Origin: Cyanobacteria bacterium UBA2566
GTDB taxonomy: Bacteria; Cyanobacteriota; Cyanobacteriia; Cyanobacteriales; Desertifilaceae
Reading direction: 5' to 3'
Length of the DNA: 64,000 bases
NCBI GenBank assembly: GCA_002340255.1
Contig: DDLS01000118.1
Location: 62,001 to 126,000 of the forward strand
Shown: positions 52,627 to 62,208 of the stretch, one piece after another
Layout: every line of letters begins with the position of its first letter
Numbering within the stretch: the first letter of the stretch is position 1
Made by a program: the position numbers and the translations under genes
Notes under the pieces: model-generated
Database searches by the model: none
What the model was told of the DNA's origin: nothing
What the model saw: the letters and a program-made list of their open reading frames with translations, nothing else

Positions 52627-54279
52627 TTAGAACCGTTGCAGTAAACGCCTTTTGAGCGCTTTGATATCATAGGACTGTTGATATTGGATTAAATCACAGT
52701 TATGGCGCTGTAAAAACCGTTGTTGTTCTTGGGTGGCAATTTCAGGGGCGATCGCCTTCAATTTCCAGTTATGGCACAGTTGAATCATGGCTTTAATCAG
52801 AGGTTGATTTTGCTGAAGGTGTTGCATGGCGCTACCATCAAGTTTGAGAGCATCGACGGCAAGAGAGTCTAACTGATTGAGAAATTGGTTTTTTTGACCT
52901 AGATCTTTCAGGGTAATTGAGATTCCCTTCTGCTTCGCTAATCTCAAGGTAGCCGCCATTTGGTTTTGATTTTGAGCGACCAATAGGGTACTGGCAGCAA
53001 ATTCTAAATCTAGACGTGAAGTGGGGAAACCATGGGTTTGACAGGTGCGATCGATAGTTGCGAGTAGGTCTTCATTAAAAAGCTGTTCAGACACCTGAAT
53101 GACCACGCGTAGGGGTTGTTTCCTGTTTTGGATGGTTTTGATTTGTTGACAGGCTTGGTCTAAAATCCATTGGTCTAACACCAAGTTTAATCCGCAAACT
53201 GTGATTAATTGGGACAATTTGTTTTCAGGAATACCCCCCATCAGGGGATGTTCCCAGTGCAAGAGCGCAACGACGGAAACACAGTGGCGTTTCTTAATCT
53301 CGATTCTGGGTTGGTAGCGGATTTGAAAGCGGTTGGCACTCCAAGCTTGATAGAATTCTTCTTCGAGTTTTAGGTCTCTGGTTTGGTCGAGACCAAATAA
53401 GGGCGCAACGTAGATACGATAATGATTACCGCCCATACTTTTCACGTTACCGAGGGCGATACTCGCTTGCCGTTGCAGTTCGTCAAAATTGGTGGCTAAG
53501 GGATAGAAACCGATCCCCATGCTGGCGGTCACGATCGCCCGATGATAGCCGATGATCGCCGGTTCATTAATCACCTCTAAAATCTCTTGAGCGCGCTCCG
53601 TCGCCACACTTTGATCGGCTACTGGGGGTAACATCACGGCAAATTGCCCCCCGTTCCCTTTAGCTACCTGACCTCCCAAAGGCTGGATCAACTGGGTGAG
53701 GCGTTGGGCGATTACTTTTAAGATCTGCTCGCCTTGACGATGACCCATGGCTTCCTGAATACGCTCTAAGCGATCTAATCCAATTAACATCAAGGGAACC
53801 AGGGAACGAGTCAGATCGCTTTGGGCTACTGCTTGAGTAAAAAACCCTTCCGGTTGGCTAAACGCACTGATTTGAGGCAGTCCGGTGAGCGGATCGTACT
53901 GTTCCAGTTGGGCAGAGCGGGATAAACGAGCGGCGATCGCCTCTAGCAGTTCATCAGGGGTAAAGGGTTTGATCAGATAATCATCAGCTCCTAAATTCAT
54001 GCCCGTCCGCAGGTCTTGTCGTTCACCTTTGGCAGTCAGAAAGACAAAGGGAGTGGTTGCCGTCGCCGGATTTTGGCGTAAGGCATTTAAGACTCCATAC
54101 CCATCAAGTTCAGGCATCATTACATCGCAGAGAATTAAGTCTACTCGATGGGCAAAAGCCAGTGCTAGACCGATACGACCATTCTCAGCACTCAAGGTTT
54201 CAAAGTCCTCAGCTTCGAGAAATTCGACCACATTACTGATAATTTCTGGATTATCTTCAATTACGAGAATGCAAACCAT
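52627..54279 (-). CDS. Response regulator with degenerate GGDEF and EAL domains
   Basis: A 550-residue protein. The N-terminal receiver (1-118) has the phospho-acceptor in VDLILCDVMMPELDGYG, and TAKGERQDL and KPFTPDEL are present. The GGDEF position reads GNGGQF, and the EAL domain reads VVALLHWEHP and LKDLGQKNQF, so key glutamate and aspartate residues are missing. Both output domains look catalytically dead, so it may be a c-di-GMP receptor or a purely protein-binding output. It is transcribed after the next receiver-kinase gene. Confidence 0.88.
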   Translation of the reverse strand: MVCILVIEDNPEIISNVVEFLEAEDFETLSAENGRIGLALAFAHRVDLILCDVMMPELDGYGVLNALRQNPATATTPFVFLTAKGERQDLRTGMNLGADDYLIKPFTPDELLEAIAARLSRSAQLEQYDPLTGLPQISAFSQPEGFFTQAVAQSDLTRSLVPLMLIGLDRLERIQEAMGHRQGEQILKVIAQRLTQLIQPLGGQVAKGNGGQFAVMLPPVADQSVATERAQEILEVINEPAIIGYHRAIVTASMGIGFYPLATNFDELQRQASIALGNVKSMGGNHYRIYVAPLFGLDQTRDLKLEEEFYQAWSANRFQIRYQPRIEIKKRHCVSVVALLHWEHPLMGGIPENKLSQLITVCGLNLVLDQWILDQACQQIKTIQNRKQPLRVVIQVSEQLFNEDLLATIDRTCQTHGFPTSRLDLEFAASTLLVAQNQNQMAATLRLAKQKGISITLKDLGQKNQFLNQLDSLAVDALKLDGSAMQHLQQNQPLIKAMIQLCHNWKLKAIAPEIATQEQQRFLQRHNCDLIQYQQSYDIKALKRRLLQRF

Positions 54280-54310
54280 TTCAATTCAAAATAGGGAATG
54301 GGGAATGGGG

Positions 54311-54352
54311 AATGGGGCATAGGGAATGGGGCATAGGGAATGGGGCATAGGG
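54311..54352. repeat. Three tandem 14-bp repeats
   Basis: AATGGGGCATAGGG is repeated exactly three times (54311, 54325, 54339), preceded by GGGAATGGGGAATG tracts. It lies between two response-regulator genes. Confidence 0.95.
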
Positions 54353-54393
54353 AATCTCCGCGTCTCCCCATCCTCCGCACCCTCTCCATCCCT

Positions 54394-55488
54394 CTATGAA
54401 CCGGTGGGTAAGGTAATAGTAATTCGGGTTTCCTCGTCGGGGATACTGGTAATACTTAAATCACCTTGATGAATTTGGGCGATCTGTTTGGCGATCTCCA
54501 GTCCTAAGCCTGAGCCTTGTTGCTCATAGAGTTTACGATTAAATTGCATATAGGCTCCAATTTGCTCGATTTGCTCTGGAATCATTCCCCGTCCTGAGTT
54601 AATTACGCTTAAGATGAGCTGGTTATCTTTTACCTTTGTCATTACCTGAACTGGGGTTCCAGATGGAGAAAATTTAAAGGCGTTATCAATGACTTCTTGT
54701 ACCAGTTTCTGTAATCGAGACGCTTCTATCTGGACGGAACTATCTTCTAACTCATATTTAAGATCGGTCGTGCGCTCAAATTGGTCTGCTTTTAAGATAA
54801 TCACTTCTTCAACTGTATCTCGAATTGAGGCAGTAGATTGGGATCGCCATTGGTTGAGGCGATCGCTATTTTTGCTAGTCAATTCCAACTCAGCGTACAA
54901 AAGAAAATTCTGAATCAAGCCGTGTAATCTTTTTCCCGATACTAGAATCTGCTCGGCCATCTCGCGGATCTCTTCGGGTTTTAAGTCTTCTGCTTCATAA
55001 CTCATCAGTTCCGCAAACCCCATAATTCCATTCAGAGGAGTGCGTAATTCATGGGGAAGCGATCGGGTAATACTCTCGCGCAACTCATCCAATCTTCCTT
55101 CAGACGCTTGTTTAATCAGGGCTTGTTTATCTAAACGACTGTTAATCGCTTTGAGTAATTGATCGGGTAAACAGGGTTTGGTTAAATAATCATCCGCCCC
55201 TAACTCCATCCCTGAGCGGACATCATTTTTTTCTGCTTTTGCTGTTAAAAAAATAAAGGGAATCATCGCCGTTTTCGGATCGGCGCGTAATTGCTCTAAT
55301 ACTCCATAACCATCCAATTGGGGCATCATCACATCACAGAGAATCAGATCGGGGATTTCGGCTTTAGCGATCTCTACTCCAATACAGCCATTTTCTGCTC
55401 CTAGCCCTTCAAAATCCTCCGCATCCAAGAGATCGAGAATATTTTCGCGAATCATTTCCTCATCTTCAATCACTAATACTTTAACCAT
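54394..55488 (-). CDS. Receiver-histidine kinase hybrid
   Basis: A 364-residue protein with an N-terminal receiver (LVIEDEEMIREN, DLILCDVMMPQLDGYGV, TAKAEKND, KPCLPDQLL), then a HisKA domain with SLPHELRTPLNGIMGF (His about 151) and a HATPase domain (VIDNAFKFSPSG, NSGRGMIPEQI, GSGLGLEIAKQI). The receiver is N-terminal, so the kinase activity may be controlled by phosphorylation from another kinase. It is one of three proteins in this cluster with very similar receivers. Confidence 0.9.
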   Translation of the reverse strand: MVKVLVIEDEEMIRENILDLLDAEDFEGLGAENGCIGVEIAKAEIPDLILCDVMMPQLDGYGVLEQLRADPKTAMIPFIFLTAKAEKNDVRSGMELGADDYLTKPCLPDQLLKAINSRLDKQALIKQASEGRLDELRESITRSLPHELRTPLNGIMGFAELMSYEAEDLKPEEIREMAEQILVSGKRLHGLIQNFLLYAELELTSKNSDRLNQWRSQSTASIRDTVEEVIILKADQFERTTDLKYELEDSSVQIEASRLQKLVQEVIDNAFKFSPSGTPVQVMTKVKDNQLILSVINSGRGMIPEQIEQIGAYMQFNRKLYEQQGSGLGLEIAKQIAQIHQGDLSITSIPDEETRITITLPTGS

Positions 55489-55532
55489 CCGGATTATCTC
55501 CTTTCACACTCCAGTTTTTTTCTAGTTTACTC

Positions 55533-57302
55533 TCAATCTTTGATATATTTATCCCAATCTTTACCTCGCTTTTCCAGCAGTAACTTGGGGAGTCTTTTTT
55601 CTGGGTTCAAGATTTGTGCTTCAAATTCCTCCTTCCCTAGGGGCTGACTGAAATAATAGCCTTGAATGATTTCGCAGTTTTGAGCCTGTAAAAATCTCAC
55701 TTCCGGTTCTGTTTCCACTCCTTCAGCTACGACTTGCAAATCCAGGGAATGTGACATTTTGATAATCGCTGCTACCAGGGATTGTTGTTTCATATTCATT
55801 TCAATTCTTTTAATAAAACAACGGTCTATTTTTAAGGTATCAAAAGGAAAATCCTTCAGATATTCTAGAGACGAGTATCCGGTGCCAAAATCATCTAAGG
55901 CGAGTTTAACCCCAATAGACTTGAGGGAATTTAAGATTTTCAATGCTTCTAGTTTCTGTTCAACTAAGGCATTTTCTGTTAATTCTAATTCTAGAGTGCC
56001 TGGGATATAGCCCATTGAGATCAAAGTATCTAAAAGCCATTGGCGCAAGGGAATGTGGGTAAGTTGGCGGGGAGATAAATTAACGCTCACTTGAAAGTTG
56101 GGGTTGAATTGCTGCCAGTTTTTCCCTTGTTTACAGGCTTGCACCAGTACCCATTTACCGATCGCATCAATCAATCCTGTTTCTTCAGCGATGGGAATAA
56201 ATTTAGCCGGAGAAATCCATCCCCGCTCTGGGTGTTGCCAGCGAATGAGGGCTTCTGCACCAATCACATTACCGGTGTGCAAGCTGACTTGGGGTTGATA
56301 ATGGACATCAAGTTCTTGGCGCTCTAGGGCGTATCGTAGATCGGCTTCTAGGTTTAGGCGATCGCTCGAACCGACGTAAAAGGTGGGAATATAGAATTGA
56401 TATTTATTACCTCCCTGTTCCCTGGCTTGATTAAGGGCACGACTGGCATTTTGGATGAGAGGATTGATATCTTGCCCATCCCTGGGATAATAAGTGATAC
56501 CAATACTGGCGGTCATAACCAGATTTTCCTCCTCGATCGCAAAGGGTTGAGAGAGCTGTTCGAGCAGAGTTTGCATCTGTGCCATCACTTGATGCCGGGA
56601 GAGGTGTTCCCCTAAAATGGCTACAAATACATCATCACTCAGGCGAGCGAGAATCGTTGAAGTTGAGGGATCGAAACTCTCCCAGATGCGTTGAGCCGCA
56701 ACTTGCAGGAGGCGATCTCCCACATCATAACCGAGGGTATGATTAATCCGCTCAAACCGATCTAAACCGATACATAACACTGGGATCAGTTGCTCTTGCC
56801 CAGCAACAAGGGTGGAGCTATTTTGCACCAAGGTTTGGAAGAGATCCCGTAAACGGGTACGGTTGGGAAGATGGGTTAACAAGTCTTCCGAGGCTTGACG
56901 CTGAAGTTCTTGTAAATAGTGGGCATTCAGACTCGCCTTTTTATCCAACCGGGCAGCAACAGCCCTGAGAATTTCATTGGGCAGACACGGTTTCATTAAA
57001 TAATCATCCGCCCCTAGCTCCATTCCATAACGAAAATCTAGGCGATCTCCTTTTGCCGTTAAGAAAATAAATGGAATATGGGAAAGAGCTGGATTTTCTT
57101 GTAGTGTCGTTAATACCGCATAACCTGTTAACTCCGGCATCATCACATCGCATAAAATCAAATCAGGTATCGCGTTTTGGGCGATCTTCAACCCTTCGCG
57201 ACCATTTTCTGCACCCAGGACTTCATATCCTTCTGATTCCAACAATTCAAGAACATTTTCCCGAATTGCTTCATCATCTTCAATGACCAGAATTTTTGCC
57301 AT
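55533..57302 (-). CDS. Response regulator with GGDEF-EAL output
   Basis: A 589-residue protein with an N-terminal receiver (1-120, DLILCDVMMPELTGYAV), a GGDEF domain in which the motif reads LSDDVF (degenerate), and an EAL domain with intact EALIRWQHP, LELTENALVE, DDFGTGYSSL and AEGVET. I infer a phosphorylation-controlled c-di-GMP phosphodiesterase. Its start overlaps the stop of the receiver-kinase gene upstream (57280-58416) by 23 bases, so the two are co-translated. Confidence 0.9.
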   Translation of the reverse strand: MAKILVIEDDEAIRENVLELLESEGYEVLGAENGREGLKIAQNAIPDLILCDVMMPELTGYAVLTTLQENPALSHIPFIFLTAKGDRLDFRYGMELGADDYLMKPCLPNEILRAVAARLDKKASLNAHYLQELQRQASEDLLTHLPNRTRLRDLFQTLVQNSSTLVAGQEQLIPVLCIGLDRFERINHTLGYDVGDRLLQVAAQRIWESFDPSTSTILARLSDDVFVAILGEHLSRHQVMAQMQTLLEQLSQPFAIEEENLVMTASIGITYYPRDGQDINPLIQNASRALNQAREQGGNKYQFYIPTFYVGSSDRLNLEADLRYALERQELDVHYQPQVSLHTGNVIGAEALIRWQHPERGWISPAKFIPIAEETGLIDAIGKWVLVQACKQGKNWQQFNPNFQVSVNLSPRQLTHIPLRQWLLDTLISMGYIPGTLELELTENALVEQKLEALKILNSLKSIGVKLALDDFGTGYSSLEYLKDFPFDTLKIDRCFIKRIEMNMKQQSLVAAIIKMSHSLDLQVVAEGVETEPEVRFLQAQNCEIIQGYYFSQPLGKEEFEAQILNPEKRLPKLLLEKRGKDWDKYIKD

Positions 57303-58416
57303 AGTCAGTCTCTGATAAGTTTAAAGGTAAAACCACGGTGAACGTGCTACCGACTCCCACCTCACTTTCTACTGTAATCTCTCCCTGCTGTAAATCAACA
57401 GCCCGCTTAACAATTGCTAATCCTAACCCCGTTCCGGGGATATTTTCCACCTCACTACCGCGATAGAAAGATTTGAATAAGTGTTCTTGCTCGGACAGAC
57501 TAATCCCCATCCCCCGATCTTCTACTTTTAAGATCAAGTTTTTATCCTCATTTGCCAACTCGATGATTGCATGAGAACCTTTTGGTGAATAGTTCACCGC
57601 ATTTGAGAGTAAATTATAAACAATATGTCCCATTAATTCTGGATCTAAATAAACTTTATGAGTATGGAGAGCATCCGTTTTGAATTCAATCTCTATGTTG
57701 GTTTTAGAGGCGGTTTGAATTTCCTCAATCATTTGGGTACATAGAGTTTGAATATCTAGCCCTTTGGGTTTAGGATTTAATGGTTCAGGATCTGCCTGCC
57801 CAATAACTAAGATATCTTCGAGAATGTGAGTCATACGCTGCACACCAGACTTGATCCGATCGAAATGAATTTGTTTTTTATCTTCTGTCCATTTATGACT
57901 ATATTTTTCTAATAATCCTGCCGAAAATAAAATCGTTGCTAAAGGAGTACGAAACTCATGGGAAACCATCGTAATAAACCGAGATTTTAAGTCTACTAAC
58001 TCTCGCTCTTTGGATAGATTTTTTTCCATTTTGATTTCTACCTGAGCGCGAGCCAGGGCAATATCTAAAGTGGTATTTAAGTCGCGCTCTTCAAAGGGTT
58101 TGACGATATAGCCAAAGGGGTTGGTTTTCTTCGCTCTCTCTAGGGTTTTCGGATCGGTATGAGAGGTTAAGTAAACCACAGGTGTTTTAAATTCATGGAT
58201 GATTTTTTCTCCAGCTTCTATGCCATCCATTTCCTCTTTCAGTACAATATCCATTAATACTAAATCTGGCTTAACTTCTAGCATTTTTTCTAAGGCTTTT
58301 TCCCCCGAGTTGACTATTCCGACGACTACATATCCCATCCGCTGCAAGCTATTGCAGATATCCATGGCAATAATCCGCTCATCTTCAACGACTAATATTT
58401 TTATCAAATTCATCAT
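57280..58416 (-). CDS. Receiver-histidine kinase hybrid
   Basis: A 378-residue protein starting MMNLIKILVVEDERIIAMDI. I chose ATG 58416, which has AAGGCAG upstream, over a distant upstream Met. The receiver (DLVLMDIVLKEEMDGIEA, TSHTDPKT, KPFEERDL) is followed by HisKA (VSHEFRTPLATILFSAGLL, His about 156) and HATPase (NLLSNAVNYSPKGSHAII, DRGMGISLSEQ, GTGLGLAIVKRAV). It overlaps the downstream GGDEF-EAL regulator and follows the PAS kinase, so the three probably form one phosphorelay operon. Confidence 0.9.
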   Translation of the reverse strand: MMNLIKILVVEDERIIAMDICNSLQRMGYVVVGIVNSGEKALEKMLEVKPDLVLMDIVLKEEMDGIEAGEKIIHEFKTPVVYLTSHTDPKTLERAKKTNPFGYIVKPFEERDLNTTLDIALARAQVEIKMEKNLSKERELVDLKSRFITMVSHEFRTPLATILFSAGLLEKYSHKWTEDKKQIHFDRIKSGVQRMTHILEDILVIGQADPEPLNPKPKGLDIQTLCTQMIEEIQTASKTNIEIEFKTDALHTHKVYLDPELMGHIVYNLLSNAVNYSPKGSHAIIELANEDKNLILKVEDRGMGISLSEQEHLFKSFYRGSEVENIPGTGLGLAIVKRAVDLQQGEITVESEVGVGSTFTVVLPLNLSETDYGKNSGH

Positions 58417-58429
58417 TTTGATCTGCCTT

Positions 58430-60586
58430 TTATTTATCAATCCACGGAAAAGTTATTTTGACATAAGTTCCTTGCTCACCCATTAACTTTAAATTTCCTT
58501 CAAGTTGCTCGACTAAATTCTGGACGAGTTTTAAGCCTAAAGAATCGATTTCTTCGATGTCAAAGTTTTCCGGTAATCCCCAACCATCATCTTGGACTAA
58601 AAGACTCAGAGTTATATCATCCTGACGGATAAATTCTACTGTAATTGTTCCTGATGATTGTTCTACAAAGGCATACTTAAAACAATTAGAAACTAATTCG
58701 TTGACAATTAAGCCACAGGGAATTGCTGTGTCCACATCTAAGGCAATGGATTCAAGATTTAAGTCGATCTCGATCTTTTGAGAAGATCGGCTGTAGGAAC
58801 TGACTAAATTACTGACAACTGTATAAAAGTAATCTTGGGCATTGATTTCTCCCATTTCTTGGGAATGGTAGAGTTTCTCATGAATCAAACTCATGGAGCG
58901 GACGCGATTTTCACTATCTTTGAAGAGTTCTCGATCTTGGGGATTTTGCACATAGCTTGATTGTAATCTTAATAAGCTAGCAATCACTTGCAAGTTGTTT
59001 TTGACGCGGTGGTGTAGTTCTTTGAGTAAGATTCCTTTTTCTTGTACTGATAATTGGAGTTTTTCATTAAGGTGTCTTAACTGTGCGGTTCTTTTCTTAA
59101 CTCTAGCCTCCAATTCTTCATTGAGAGATTCTAGAGATTCAGCGGCTTTTCGCTGACTGGTGACATCAGTAAAACAGTGAACTCTGCCCCGAATATAACC
59201 ACTGAGTTCATAGGGTCTAGAGATCAGTTCAATCATCCGATCGTCAATGAGTTCAATCAGATGTTGATGAGTTTCTGTGGGGTCTTGATAGTTCTGATTG
59301 ATGAAGTTAATAAAGTCTTCTGGATAGCGCATTTGATCGAGTAAGAAGGCGTTCACTAACTGGGAATCCCTAGAAGATAAGATGTGATCGGGAATGCGCC
59401 ACAATTGTACATATTGTTGATTATAATTGAGGATATCACCTTCTCGATTTAAGACTAAAATGCCGTCAGCGGTAGAGTCTAATGTGGCTTGTAAAAGGGA
59501 GATCGATCGCTCTAGAGCGACTTCGGTTTGTTTGCGTTGGGTAATGTCTTCGGAAATGGAGGCTAAACGATAGATTCGATCGCCAACTGGATGATGCACG
59601 GGGAAACATCGGGTGCGAATCCAGCGGGTGAGACCACTCGGGAGCAGAATACGGTATTCTTGTTCCCAAGGGCCATGACGTTGAGCGGGTAAGGTAGCTT
59701 GAACGCGATCGCTCTCTTGAGGATGAATAGCACTTAACCAAGATTGGGGATTTTCGTATAAACTTTTGCAGGATTGACCCCAAATCTTTTCGTAGGAAGG
59801 ACTGACATAAATGACGGCTTGGTTATCAATATCCGTTAACCAAAGTACTTCATTGAGGTTTTCTACCAGGTGACGAAATCGTTCTTCTGAATCTCGCAAG
59901 GCTTCAATATTGAGGGTTGTTTCAATTAAACTATTACCCAGAACGACTTGACCGACTACGACCCCATCTTCATTTTTCATCACCATCCCTCTGATGCGGT
60001 AGGGAATCGGCCCTGCACGAGTCAGCAGTAGGGTATCAATTTCATTTTGTCCGTCCCGAAAGGCTTGTTGAATATGTTGGGTAATCGCTGCTCGCTCTTC
60101 GGGAGGAAAGAGAATCAAAACCGATTCATTCATTAATCGAGTTTGACTTAAACCCGTGACTTTTTCGAGACCCGGATTCCAGCGTTGTAGATAATATTCT
60201 GTGTTAATAGAATATAAAATATCAGGTAAGCGGTTAAATTGGCCTTGACGAGCGTTTAAACGTTGCGATCGCTCATAGGCCGATAAGACCAGTCGTAAAA
60301 ACTCTTCTTCTTTCTCCCTATTCTCTGAGCCTAACTTGCCACAGGCGATCTGATGGATATGGACAACATCAACGACACTGATATCCGAAGCAAATGCCAG
60401 TTGTCCTAAAAAAATATTGGCGGATACGGGAACGGTAGGTGCAAGCAAACCTTCTTGCTCATCCGTTGCCAAGCTAGTTCCCGACTCTGTATCCTCGGGA
60501 CAACTGACTGTTCCTTGAAGATAGGTTCGCAGTTCTATGGTATAACGCTGATGAAATTCAGCTAATGTCTCATCTTTTGAGACCAT
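58430..60586 (-). CDS. Multi-PAS histidine kinase, HisKA_2 type
   Basis: A 718-residue soluble sensor kinase. An N-terminal 95-residue region with TFAS-like HQIACGKLGSENREKEEEFL precedes three PAS/PAC units (about 120-225, 230-355, 360-480; for example ERFRHLVENLNEVLWLTDIDNQAVIYVSPSYEKIWG). A coiled coil (about 485-515) leads to a HisKA_2 domain with LKELHHRVKNNLQVIASLLRLQ (His about 528) and a HATPase domain (IVNELVSNCFKYAF, VQDDGWGLPENF). It heads the downstream operon. The signal is unknown. The first region resembles a phosphatase-like RsbU N-terminal fold only weakly. Confidence 0.9.
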   Translation of the reverse strand: MVSKDETLAEFHQRYTIELRTYLQGTVSCPEDTESGTSLATDEQEGLLAPTVPVSANIFLGQLAFASDISVVDVVHIHQIACGKLGSENREKEEEFLRLVLSAYERSQRLNARQGQFNRLPDILYSINTEYYLQRWNPGLEKVTGLSQTRLMNESVLILFPPEERAAITQHIQQAFRDGQNEIDTLLLTRAGPIPYRIRGMVMKNEDGVVVGQVVLGNSLIETTLNIEALRDSEERFRHLVENLNEVLWLTDIDNQAVIYVSPSYEKIWGQSCKSLYENPQSWLSAIHPQESDRVQATLPAQRHGPWEQEYRILLPSGLTRWIRTRCFPVHHPVGDRIYRLASISEDITQRKQTEVALERSISLLQATLDSTADGILVLNREGDILNYNQQYVQLWRIPDHILSSRDSQLVNAFLLDQMRYPEDFINFINQNYQDPTETHQHLIELIDDRMIELISRPYELSGYIRGRVHCFTDVTSQRKAAESLESLNEELEARVKKRTAQLRHLNEKLQLSVQEKGILLKELHHRVKNNLQVIASLLRLQSSYVQNPQDRELFKDSENRVRSMSLIHEKLYHSQEMGEINAQDYFYTVVSNLVSSYSRSSQKIEIDLNLESIALDVDTAIPCGLIVNELVSNCFKYAFVEQSSGTITVEFIRQDDITLSLLVQDDGWGLPENFDIEEIDSLGLKLVQNLVEQLEGNLKLMGEQGTYVKITFPWIDK

Positions 60587-60835
60587 TCTTCCTCCCCATA
60601 CGGAACTCCTGCTATCTTATCCTAGCGCAGTGAGGAAGAGCTTTGTACTCTAAAGTAGTGCTTGAGAAAAAGATGGGGAAGAAATTCCCTATACCCTCAT
60701 GCATCGATCAATGCACGATTCTAGTCTGGTCAAGGCACTAGTGCTAAGATTTATTACACTTTTTGCGATTTTGCATAAAACAGCCGTCATGTTTCTGAGA
60801 TCTCTATAGAGCCACTCATTCATGAGGTGAATGTT

Positions 60836-61903
60836 ATGAGTCAAGAATTTATTAACCGGGTTGTGGAATTGACGAACTTTCAGCGTAGTCAATTCGGTTT
60901 AGCTCCTCTGGTTGTTAATGCACAGTTGACGCAAGCGGCTCAAAGCCATACTGAGAATATGGCCTTTCAGGACTTTTTTAGTCATACGGGCTTAGACAAT
61001 AGCTCTATTGGCGATCGCATCAGCGCTACCGGATATCAAGCTTCTACAGGAGCTGAAAATATTGCTGCAGGATATCAAACGCCAGAACAAGTGGTTGAGG
61101 GATGGATGAATAGTCCTGGACATCGAGCCAATATCCTTAATGCCAATTTACAGGAAATTGGAGTTGGTTACTTTTTTCTGGCTAATGATACGGGTAATGT
61201 TAACTACAATTCTTATTGGACACAAGTGTTTGGGAGTCCTCGTAATGGTGTCGTAACTCCCGCACCTGCACCGACTCCGGTCAATCCGACTACACCCTTT
61301 ACCCTGGGTTCCGATCTCAATGACCAAATGACAGGAACGGTTGGTAATGATACTATTTTTGCTCTAGGAGGAGATGATATTGCTCGAGGGAATAGTGGTA
61401 ATGATTATGTCAATGGAAACTTAGGCAATGACCAAGTTGCCGGAGATTTGGGTAATGATTCTGTGCGCGGAGGTCAAGGGAATGATTTTGTGAGTGGGGG
61501 AGAGGGAAATGATTTTGTTTTTGGCGATCGCCAAAACGATCGGGTTTTTGGTAATAATGGCGATGATATCCTCTACGGCGGCCAAAATGAAGACTACCTC
61601 GATGGCGGAGCGGGTAATGATATCCTCTATGGAGACCTGGGATCGGATGTTGTTATTGGTGGCACAGGAAACGATATCTTTGTTCTCCGTCCTGGTGTGC
61701 CAGATTTAATCTTTTACAACGATGCCGAAGATCGTATGGGTTTAACTGGAGGCTTATCGTTTAATAGTTTAACCTTCAATTCTGGCAGTGGAGAATTAGC
61801 CAACGCCACATTAATTTATCAAGCCGGAACGACCAATGTTTTAGCCATTCTCCCCAATATTGCGCCGAGTCAACTCGATCCCAGAGATTTTATTGCCATC
61901 TAA
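60836..61903 (+). CDS. CAP/SCP domain protein with RTX calcium-binding repeats
   Basis: A 355-residue protein. The CAP domain (about 1-135) has FINRVVELTNFQRSQFGLAPL, HTENMAFQDFFSHTG and GWMNSPGHRANILN; a proline-rich linker (PAPAPTPVNPTTP) leads to about ten RTX nonapeptides (GGDDIARGNSGNDYVNGNLG and so on, about 155-290) and a C-terminal region. RTX repeats bind calcium and mark type I secretion, and the absence of an N-terminal signal peptide fits this. I start at MSQEFINR (60836), just inside an upstream in-frame Met. Its function outside the cell is unknown. Confidence 0.88.
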   Translation: MSQEFINRVVELTNFQRSQFGLAPLVVNAQLTQAAQSHTENMAFQDFFSHTGLDNSSIGDRISATGYQASTGAENIAAGYQTPEQVVEGWMNSPGHRANILNANLQEIGVGYFFLANDTGNVNYNSYWTQVFGSPRNGVVTPAPAPTPVNPTTPFTLGSDLNDQMTGTVGNDTIFALGGDDIARGNSGNDYVNGNLGNDQVAGDLGNDSVRGGQGNDFVSGGEGNDFVFGDRQNDRVFGNNGDDILYGGQNEDYLDGGAGNDILYGDLGSDVVIGGTGNDIFVLRPGVPDLIFYNDAEDRMGLTGGLSFNSLTFNSGSGELANATLIYQAGTTNVLAILPNIAPSQLDPRDFIAI

Positions 61904-62208
61904 AATTCGGCATTGATGGGTCAATTGGAATCTTTTCATTAATTAAAGGATGGATACTATTACCATTTCTCTTTAATCTTGCAACTAATCTATCCCTGAG
62001 AGACAAGGAACCCCAGCCCCTTTTTAAAGCGCATCATCATAGAGAAATGGTATAAGCCAACGAGCAACCCTAATCACACGGAATCGGAAAGATTTTGAGT
62101 GCGTGCCCGGTTTAACCTTTGAGGATTGGTCAATCGAGTAAACTTCGAGATAAGCAACTCATTCCTTGCTATAACAGCAAAAATTCCTATATCCATTTCC
62201 CAGACATT
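61904..62208. other. Intergenic region with 12-bp inverted repeat
   Basis: No gene is accepted in this 305-base gap. TACCATTTCTCT (61961-61972) is a perfect inverted repeat of AGAGAAATGGTA (62041-62052), 92 bases end to end, which may be a small non-autonomous element or the arms of a structured RNA. Confidence 0.6.
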
